Assembly: GCF_963675165.1 (NCBI RefSeq)
Contig: NC_087381.1
Span: 2,666,001 to 2,730,000 of the forward strand
DNA length: 64,000 nucleotides
Direction: 5' to 3'
Source: Halichondria panicea
Lineage: Eukaryota > Porifera > Demospongiae > Suberitida > Halichondriidae
The position numbers and the translations under genes were made by a program. Below the pieces are notes generated by a model, which was not told the DNA's origin, searched no databases, and was given only the letters and a program-made list of their open reading frames with translations. Positions 56,650 through 64,000 of the stretch are shown here, one piece after another (position 1 is the first letter of the stretch; every line of letters starts with the position of its first letter).

Positions 56650-57700
56650 TGTCACATGATTATATGAATGCTTGATTAGTTATACGACATTATAGTTCTT
56701 GAGTGTATTTTAGGTATACTTTAGTGTGGTATAAATTTATGTGTGTTTTAACAGGTGCATGTTTACGGGGAAGGTATTGTTTAATTTTTAGGGCCGGTAT
56801 ATAGAGTCATTGGTAGTCTGGCCACTCCCCCCCCCCCAATTCATATTGGAAAAAGAGACTGCAATTCGAAAAACTAAGTGATTGGTGTGTCTGTCGGTTT
56901 GTGTGTGTGTGTGTGTGTTTGCATGGGAGGACAAAAGAAAGAGCTGTTTGAGTGAACTATAGAACATTTTATGGACTGCTTTAACTGCTGATAAAAACAG
57001 AATAATACCCTGCCTATTATACTTGAAAATTGTAGGCGATCCTCGAAAGGCGACAAAAACAGTATTTTCTCCCTTTACTATGCATGTGTGCTAGAGTACG
57101 GCATCGATAATCACACTCATTCTAAGCAGTGATCAAATTTGCACAATTAATGAAAGCACTGCAAGTTACTCGATCTCAACCAGATCCTATACCCTCCTTC
57201 GACAAAACAAAAGCATCTAGGAAGATATAAATTCAACCATAAGACACTTAGTAACCTCACCTGTCACCTCATCATTAAGTATACATAATTATATACATGT
57301 TTATTTTTGCTTGTGTGTATACACTGTAGTTTTGCAACCACTTACTTTAAACATTATATAATATAATTTATTGACATCCCTTAGAGTACAGTATTACACT
57401 TATGATTAGTGTCAAGACTCACAAAGGGTGTTTAGTAAGATAATAAATACATTGTTGTCGTGTTTATAATTATGTATATAACTAAAATAGATCTAGTTTT
57501 TTTTACTGATATGGATGCCATCATGAAGCCCTTATCCTTTAACTACACTGTCCACAGTATGAGCTTAGACATGCTTAGGGCTCCAGCTTGAGATACTCTC
57601 ATAATTATACCATGTAGCTTAGATTTAAGCCGCAATGGAGGGCCTGTAATCGAGGCTACAATCCGTAAGTAGGAGTGTGACATATGACGTAATGCGTTTC
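56650..57700. other. Intergenic, microsatellites only
   Basis: It holds a C12 run at 56826-56837 and a (GT)9-type run at 56901-56918. Near 57640 there is a partial ggcctgtaatcgaggcta end of the TAG...CTA family. No gene. Confidence 0.45.
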
Positions 57701-57721
57701 CAATCTCTTTCCTTTACTATC

Positions 57722-58545
57722 TATGACTATACCAACCCACAATCTTGTTTTCAAACTTTTTGTTACTTCAATGCACATGCTCTTCCAACCCTACTCTTCC
57801 CCATTTTTTCAAAAATGTTTTTTGCACTTGTTTGCAAACTTTTTTCAATGCATGCATGCATAGAGTGGTCCTGGGAGGCCACGTAACTAATCACGTTTTG
57901 TTAATGGGCGGTTTTTTTTAGGGTTACCCATCTTGTGCACTCCCTTTTTGGTTTGAACAGCTTATCCAACATGCAACCATAGATACCGTATAGTGAGAAA
58001 TTTTCGAGGCACTTATATTTCGTGGATTGGCCTCTAAAAGCATTTCGTTGCAAATGTTCGCGGAATGACTGCTTACCGGAAGCCACGCCTTTGCACGTTA
58101 TAGCAGGTAATTCTAATTAAAGAACAATTTTCATGGACTTAAATTTTCGTGTATGATTGCTAACCCACGAAATCCGTGAAAATTAAGCCCCTCGAAAAGT
58201 TCGCACTATATGGTAGTCTACTTCTCACCATTATTTTTTTCACAAATACACTACACTTGTTTCTTATAGGTACCAGCACATAGATTCTATGGTGCTACCT
58301 AGATCAAATATCTTCAGTATAGGTGGCATTACCATAGTACTATGATAAAAAAGAAAGCTGCTACAGCTAGATTTAGCTATATATAGCTAGCTGTAGGCTG
58401 ATCGAATTTTTATTTGCACTGTTGCAGTGTCTGTCATGATAATTATCATAAAGTTCTTGGTCTTTAGCAATAATCATAAGCCTTATGATTATTGCATGCA
58501 TGCATCTCTACAAGACCAAGAACTTTAAATTTATGATAAGGGGCA
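57722..58545 (+). repeat. Copy of the second foldback family with a collapsed second arm
   Basis: 57722-57955 and 58214-58500 match the left arm 9137-9870 in order (gactataccaacccacaatc, ggttacccatctt, gcaaccnta / cttctcaccat, atcaaatatcttcagta). Instead of a 1-kb second arm there is only about 45 bp (ttatgattattgcatgc ... aagaccaagaacttta) that pairs with the arm's inner end. The MITE 57986-58213 interrupts it. Confidence 0.82.
57986..58213. mobile_element. 228-bp TA-flanked MITE of the CCGTATAG family
   Basis: Begins CCGTATAGTGAGAAATTTTC and ends TTCGCACTATATGG, with TA on both sides. The related arm at 9600-9640 lacks the insertion. The interior matches 20766-20975 in the same orientation. 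Confidence 0.82.
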
Positions 58546-58599
58546 GAATAAAAGCTGCTCAGATAAGAGCTTGTGTCAACTTGCATGCGAGGAGCTATA

Positions 58600-59712
58600 A
58601 TAATAATAATAATAATTATGGTTTCTCAACACATTATAATGAAATGCAATTATAAGTTATGATTTAACAAAAGGGTGAGTTGAAGGCTAAACTGAACTTG
58701 TCAGTTAGCCGTAAGTAATAAAATACAATAATAATAATTATGGACATACACAATTACAAAAAAAGAAAAAAAAAATGATACCAGATGAATATAAGAATTA
58801 AGTGGGCGAATGATGATGGCATGGCTGAACATTTATTACAAGGGCAAGAAAAATGGTAGGTGCAAGGATTGTCAGATGTGAAGTTTTTTATGAAATGAGA
58901 CCAGAGATATTTAAATATGACGTGTTTTATACATTTTGATGATAGAGTTAAGTCAATAGGAGGTAGCTTGTTCCATAGTTTTGGTAAGCGGTTAAAATAG
59001 AAGTGACTTTGTAGGTGTGAGGAAGAGAGGACGTGCTTTAAAGTTAACTTGCTGGACGAACGGGTATTGGTATTATCTTGAAAATTTATATAACTACGAA
59101 TGTTGAATCGCACAGAGGGATTTTTTAGCGAATTAACTAGAAACATGATGTCTGCCATTTCAAGATAATACATTAAAGGCATTATTTCAAGTTTTATCAG
59201 GCAATTTCTGTAGTCCATTGAGTTTCCAATAATAAACTTGGTTGCCCTTCTCTGTACTGTTTCTAGTTTGCGGATGTCTTTGATCAGAGCAGGTCGCCAT
59301 ATCTGAGAACAATACGATAATTGTGATCGAACGAGGGAAATAAATAATTTCTTTTTCACTGAAACTGTTGAGGTTGATGAAAATGTACGCTTTAGCAAAC
59401 CCAAGATACGATATGCCGCTGAGCAGATGTGCTCATAGTGATTTGTCCAGTTAAGGTTGTTGTCTTTAAGGGTAGTTTTAGATGAAATAGTCTGGTCGCC
59501 TAGCTTGTAGTTAAAGTCTAAAACGGAGTGATTAGCACGATGGAACTGCATTATAATACACTTGGAGGCATTGAAATGTAAACTCCATTTAGTACTCCAA
59601 TCTGAGAGGCTTGTTAAATTGGCTTGTAATTGATCACAGTCTGAAGTAGATGAGATTGAATGAGAGCATTTTGTGTCATCAGCAAACAGATATACTTTAC
59701 CGTTGGGTAATA
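58600..59712 (-). mobile_element. 5'-truncated LINE (CR1/Jockey-group type) 3' end
   Basis: The minus frame is open from about 59712 to 58754. It starts in the RT palm with LFADDTK, then LSDWSTKWSLHFNASKC, then the C-terminal region KKKLFISLVRSQLSYCSQIW and LETVQRRATKFII, as in CR1/L2/Jockey-group LINEs. Only the last third of ORF2 is present. The 3' end on the left has an (ATT)n tail at about 58602-58618. The 5' truncation and simple-repeat tail are as expected for target-primed insertion. The open frame has no stop, so the copy may be young, but it is not autonomous. Confidence 0.88.
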
Positions 59713-59797
59713 GCTAGGTCTAGCCTCTTTCACCGGCACGGCCTTCTAAGAGTGATTCCCTGATGAAGTGCGGCCTGGGATCGTATTGTTCTCAGAT
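59713..59797. repeat. Degenerate TAG...CTA family remnant
   Basis: tagcctctttcaccggcacggcc ... gtgcggcctgggatcg has the family's inverted ends with several changes and no clear duplication. It abuts the 5' end of the LINE fragment. Confidence 0.45.
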
Positions 59798-60183
59798 ATG
59801 GCGATTTCTGTAGTCCATTGAGTTTCCAATAATAAACTAGTTGGGCAGAGCCCGACCGTCCCTGACGGGAGGTCGGGTTTCAAGCCTATGTCAAGATTTG
59901 TCTTGCTGAATTATGTAACACGCTGATAAGCAGCTATGAATAATCATTTTATTCTATGAATATTATTATTCTGAAGTGGGGTGTTAACCAATTTTACCTT
60001 GCTTGAGGTTGCGCAACCGGACGTGACACAGACCACAGTAGAAATGCTGCAATCTGATTGGGCTGCAACTATAGTTGCAGCAAAGACAAATCCTGACATA
60101 GGCTTGAAACCCTACCTCCCGTCAGGGACGGTCGGGCTCCGCCCAACTAATAATAAACTTGGTTGCCCTTCTCTGTACTGCAA
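59798..60183 (-). pseudogene. Second LINE fragment, split by an insertion
   Basis: 59798-59837 and 60150-60183 together match 59207-59265 of the neighbouring LINE (tttctgtagtccattgagtt, then aataataaacttggttgccc and ttctctgtactg). The element at 59838-60149 separates them. The intact LINE therefore gives the pre-insertion sequence. Confidence 0.88.
59838..60149. mobile_element. 312-bp TAGTTGGGC...GCCCAACTA element with 9-bp duplication
   Basis: The ends are TAGTTGGGCAGAGCCCGACC and its near-complement, and the inverted repeats extend for about 60 bp (to caagcctatgtca). It is flanked by a perfect 9-bp duplication, ataataaac (59829-59837 and 60150-60158). The LINE copy at 59208-59265 carries this sequence once. 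No coding region. Confidence 0.93.
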
Positions 60184-60189
60184 CCAGTA

Positions 60190-60352
60190 ATCATAGGCTA
60201 GCAAGGAGCATTAACTGGAGAGGTAAGAATCAACAGTGCAAAACACTACTGTTGCTATAGATCTCAAGTGGTTGCTAAGATAAGAGGGGTGTGGCCATCT
60301 GCTATGTCTGAGCATGCTCAGTAGGCAAACAATGGCGACCTCACCTCTGCAC
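60190..60352. repeat. Dispersed repeat, inverted copy of 10229-10385
   Basis: See the partner: it shares the tgagcatgctca palindrome and the cagtgcaaaacactactgtt segment. Confidence 0.7.
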
Positions 60353-60364
60353 TCAAGAATTTAA

Positions 60365-61500
60365 AAAGTGGTGGTTGGCTTTGATGAGAAACGCGTCAAC
60401 AGCATAAGATGCATCAGGTCACTAGTACTTACAGACAGGTATATACATCAAGTTTCAAATTGCAGATTGGTACATGCATGCGAGGTCTAGTCGGGCTATG
60501 CATTTATCCTCGTCTGCATGAGGCTGATGTGAGTTTGGAGCCAGCATTCATAGATGTGCTGACTGGTTTCTTGGTTTTTGTCCATACCAGGCCTCATAGG
60601 GAGTTATTTGATCGTGTTTTTCTGGCATTCGATATTTTGGACACACTCATGCAGGAGACTGTAGGAGAGTTTGGGAACAGAACAAACAACACGTTCTCAA
60701 CTGTTCGTTTTTCCATCAGGCAACAATACTTCTATATTATTTTTATACCTGTACAGTTCTTTCAGCAGTGCCATCTTGAATTGTCTCCAAACGCTTCAGC
60801 TTTATAAACTTGCTGTCGTCATTATACACATTGATACGACATGTTGCACCATACTCAACCATCCAGCTTCTTTTCGAGACGTAACAAAAAGTCCATCGCT
60901 TTCTTGTTTCTTGGCAGTTTTTGCGTCTTGCTTGAACTTCTGCGATGCAAATAATTTCCGGCAGTCTTTCTTGTGCGGACTTGTGAAAAAAATGGCAAGT
61001 ATAAAATTGGCGTTTCTTCCCACTCTTCTGTTTTGCAAACAGGCTGCATGTGCATGCATTGTGGTTTTCTCACTCACTTTTGTCTCACTTTTGTTTCTCG
61101 GTCACAACAGCTCACTTATAGGCACATTTTCGGACTGTACCTCTAACACTGTCACCAGCTAGTACGTTAATGATTCCGGCAGGCTAAGAGCCAGGAGGTG
61201 CACCACTATGTCTTCCTCCGATACTGCGTCTCCAATCACTACAAGTGTTTCGAAAATCTTGTTTATCTTGATGTGTTTGTCAGTGTACTCCTTCTTTGAG
61301 CCTCAGGGTGTAAGCTTTCTTCTCATGCATATGTAGCTTGTTAGCCCGCTGGAACTGCTTCCAGCCTAGTTCAGACTGTGCTCCTGGCTCTCTTAGCAAC
61401 GGGTCCACTGCAAATAACGAGTGTTGCAAGCTGAGCTGTGCTAATGCCTCTCACCGTTGTTTTGCTTTCACTCAAATTAGAAGAGGTGAAGAGGTATAAT
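60365..61500 (-). pseudogene. Ty1/copia relic: gag, zinc knuckle and integrase pieces
   Basis: On the minus strand a gag remnant near 61150-61330 reads IFETLVVIGDAVSEEDIVVHLLA and LPESL, matching the usual (UBN2) copia gag pattern of LAVIGD.VSEED.V..LL.SLPESY. About 60950-61050 looks like a damaged CCHC knuckle (TCHFFHKS...). Near 60590-60610 QITPYEAWYG matches the integrase end KTPYEAWYG. 60365-60560 matches the RT piece at 53230-53400. The order is gag to RT, right to left, but most of pol is missing and stops are frequent. The plus ORFs at 60409-61162 are shadows. Confidence 0.68.
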
Positions 61501-62125
61501 TATATGTTATTATTGTTGATTGTTGCAAATGTTGACAAAATTGAATTGGCTAGCATTATCTCTAGTGCAATAGAGATACTTTAGCTGACTCAGCTTGTTG
61601 AAGCACTAGAAATCCATAAACTACTCTAATGCCGATGTTGAGTAAAAGTCTGCGAGGACAGAGTCAATTAATGCCTTAGCAAATTCGAGAAATACAATAT
61701 GCGGGTATATTTCGAGGTTATACACTTTTGCGGAATGACCGTTAGAAAGGTTTTCGCGGAATTAAGTTTCATAGAATAGCTGAACAGCCTTTCTGCAGCA
61801 TGATATTAAATTCGTGAGTATAAATGTTTGCAGTATAGACGAACATTTATACCGTCGAAATATACCTGCTATATATAATTATACGGTACATTAATGACAT
61901 AGGTGAAGGGATCTCCTCCGAGTATAACTGTTTGCTGCACAATATACAGATGTGTGAACAGCCAAAATAATATCATGCATGTATAACTCCAACGAGACAG
62001 AACTACATGGCGGCTATCGTTCAGGGCATGTATATACCCCCTTGTCAAGGCTATACCTTGGTATAAAAAGTCACAATTCATGAATATAATTAAACCTCTA
62101 TAATGAGGGTATAGGCATCAATATT
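61500..62125. other. Intergenic, with a MITE-like palindromic repeat at 61690-61885
   Basis: 61690-61885 (gggtatatttcgaggttata ... gaacatttataccgtcgaaa) is related to 45195-45360 in opposite orientation. 61573-61600 repeats, inverted, a piece at 51615-51645. No gene was found. Confidence 0.45.
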
Positions 62126-62182
62126 ATGGCTACATTCCATTCCAATAAGTGTACGTACGCATGGAGTGTAACATATAATTAT

Positions 62183-63770
62183 GTCACTACTGTAACAACT
62201 GTAACACCAGTCACCACTGTAACAACTGTAACATCTGTCAACATTGTAACAACTGTAACAACTGTAACACTTGTCACCACTGTAACGCTAGTCACCACTG
62301 TAACAACTGTAACGTCTGTCAGCACTGTAACAACTGTAACACATGTCACCAATGCAACACATGTCACCACTGTAACAACTGTAACACTTGTCACCACTGT
62401 AACAACTGTAACACCAGTCACAACTGTAACAACTGTCACATGTCACAACTGTAACAACTGTAACACCAGTCACAACTGTAACACTTGTCACCACTGTAAC
62501 AACTGTAACACCAGTCACAACTGTAACAACTGTAACACTAGTCACAACTGTAACAACTGTAACGCTAGTCACCACTGTAACAACTGTAACATCTGTCAAC
62601 ACTGTAACAACTGTAACACATGTCACCAATGCAACACATGTCACCACTGTAACAACTGTAAAACCAGTCACCACTGTAACAACTGTAACACCAGTCACAA
62701 CTGTAACAACTGTAGCACTTGTCACCACTGTAACAACTGTAACACATGTCACCAATGCAACACATGTCACCACTGTAACGCTAGTCACCACTGTAACAAC
62801 TGTAACATCTGTCAACACTGTAACAACTGTAACACATGTCACCAATGCAACACATGTCACCACTGTAACAACTGTAACACCAGTCACCACTGTAACAACT
62901 GTAACACTTGTCACCACTGTAACACATGTCACCACTGTAACGCTAGTCACCACTGTAACAACTGTAACACTAGTCACAACTGTAACAACTGTAACACTTG
63001 TCACCACTGTAACAACTGTAACACATGTCACCAATGCAACACATGTCACCACTGTAACGCTAGTCACCACTGTAACAACTGTAACACATGTCACCACTGT
63101 AACAACTGTAACATCTGTCAGCACTGTAACAATTGTAACAACTGTAACAACTGTAACACCAGTCACCACTGTAACAACTGTAACGCTAGTCACAACTGTA
63201 ACACTAGTCACAACTGTAACAACTGTAACACCAGTCACCACTGTAACAACTGTAACACTTGTCACCACTGTAACACTAGTCACAACTGTAACAACTGTAA
63301 CACTTGTCACCACTGTAACGACTGTAACACCAGTCACCACTGTAACAACTGTAACACCAGTCACCACTGTAACAACTGTAACACTTGTCACCACTGTAAC
63401 ACTAGTCACAACTGTAACAACTGTAACACTTGTCACCACTGTAACAACTGTAACATGTCACCAATGCAACACATGTCACCACTGTAACGCTAGTCACCAC
63501 GTCACCACTGTAACAACTGTAACACCAGCCACCACTGTAACACTAGTCATAACTGTAACAACTGTAGCACTTGTAACACTAGTCACAAATGTAACAACTG
63601 TCACCACTGTAACAACTGTAACACATGTCACCAATGCAACACATGTCACCACTGTAACAACTGTAACACTAGTCACCACTGTAACAACTGTAACATCTGT
63701 CACCACTGTAACAACTGTAACACATGTCACCAATGCAACACACGTCACTACTGTAACACTTTAGTCTGGC
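62183..63770 (+). repeat. Satellite array on a 9-bp unit (TGTAACAAC / TGTAACACC AGTCACCAC)
   Basis: About 1.6 kb is built from 9-bp words (ctgtaacaa, ctgtaacac, nagtcacca), mostly combined in 18- and 27-bp units, with longer repeats of about 100-150 bp (for example the catctgtcaacactgtaac ... catgtcaccaatgcaacaca block). Because the unit is a multiple of three, long frames are open on both strands: 453 codons on plus (Cys/Asn/His repeats such as CNNCNTSHH) and 383 on minus (VTVVTSVTV). I treat these as repeat by-products. Confidence 0.95.
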
Positions 63771-63799
63771 ACCACTATAGACTATAAGTACTATAAGAA

Positions 63800-64000
63800 C
63801 TAGTGTTACAGTTGTTGCATGTGTTACAGTGGTGACAAGTGTTACAGTTGTGACTAGCGTTACAGATGTTACAGTGGTGGCATGTTGTTACAGTTGTGAC
63901 TAGTGTTACAGTTGTTACAGTGGTGACTGGTGTTACAGTTGTTACAGTTGTGACTAGTGTTACAGTTGTTACAGTTGTGACAAGTGTTACAGTTGTTACA
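63800..64000 (-). repeat. Same satellite in inverted orientation, continuing past the window
   Basis: From about 63803 the array is the reverse complement (gtgttacagttgttacag, gtggtgacaagtgttacag). The junction (63762-63802) is non-satellite sequence containing actatagactataagtacta. Confidence 0.93.

Noticed and set aside
60409-61162. Plus frames of 132 and 163 codons
   Set aside because: They lie antisense to recognisable copia gag and integrase pieces and have no domain.
62126-63487. 453-codon frame as a Cys/His-rich metal-binding protein
   Set aside because: The frame is explained by a 9-bp satellite unit; similar long frames exist on the opposite strand, and composition follows the repeat.
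62183-64000. CRISPR-like regular repeat
   Set aside because: No unique spacers; units are contiguous 9-bp words, and the genome is animal.

Overview
The window reads as nuclear DNA of an early-branching marine animal, most likely a demosponge. The inference rests on AT-rich sequence with short introns (GT...AG, often 50-300 bp), a signal-peptide metalloprotease, a POT/SLC15-type transporter and a TRAF/RING relic of kinds I associate with sponge genomes, and very heavy transposon load. No bacterial operon, CRISPR array or rRNA gene is visible.

Layout. 1-6200: a large imperfect foldback whose ends are tandem ~150-170 bp repeats in opposite orientation, followed by a perfect 40-bp palindrome. 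6630-8405: a repeat block shared with 50.2-52 kb, next to a Ty1/copia tail. 8865-12290: a second foldback with two later insertions, each with its empty site preserved in the opposite arm. 12.8-16.7 kb: inverted-repeat elements, including a 1,032-bp element with a 9-bp target duplication. 18.0-18.3 kb: a short array of the palindrome TTGCCGCGGCAA. 19,491-21,340 (minus): a four-exon secreted zinc metalloprotease gene. 22.4-24.5 kb: a minisatellite split by a 1.1-kb DNA transposon. 24.6-27.2 kb: a third foldback with nested insertions. 29,740-34,131: a Ty3/gypsy element with both LTRs and a 5-bp target duplication, broken by stops and frameshifts. 34,162-35,479 (minus): the 3' part of a carbohydrate sulfotransferase gene. 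38.1-38.4 kb: a TRAF/RING pseudogene. 39,708-42,696 (plus): a coiled-coil gene that runs directly into a kinase-like domain, with reading-frame breaks. 42.8-43.95 kb: minisatellites. 45.4-49.3 kb (minus): a second metalloprotease gene with a duplicated exon, plus 3'-end relics. 49.6-54.5 kb: tandem repeats and a copia relic. 55,137-56,642 (plus): a broken POT-family transporter. 57.7-61.5 kb: another foldback copy, a LINE 3' end, a 312-bp inverted-repeat element and another copia relic. 62.18-64.0 kb: a 9-bp-based satellite that switches orientation near 63.78 kb and runs off the window.

The strongest theme is a set of non-autonomous DNA transposons whose ends read TAG...CTA (several TAGCCTCGAT...ATCGAGGCTA), with target duplications of 9 bp (once 10 bp). 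They range from 43 bp to 1.13 kb. Duplicated host sequence, palindrome arms or repeat units supply pre-insertion sites for several, so the boundaries can be read directly. The size of the duplication points to the Mutator (MULE) superfamily, but no transposase is in the window. Host genes are few: two metalloprotease paralogues, the sulfotransferase, the coiled-coil/kinase-like gene and the transporter. They do not form an obvious pathway.
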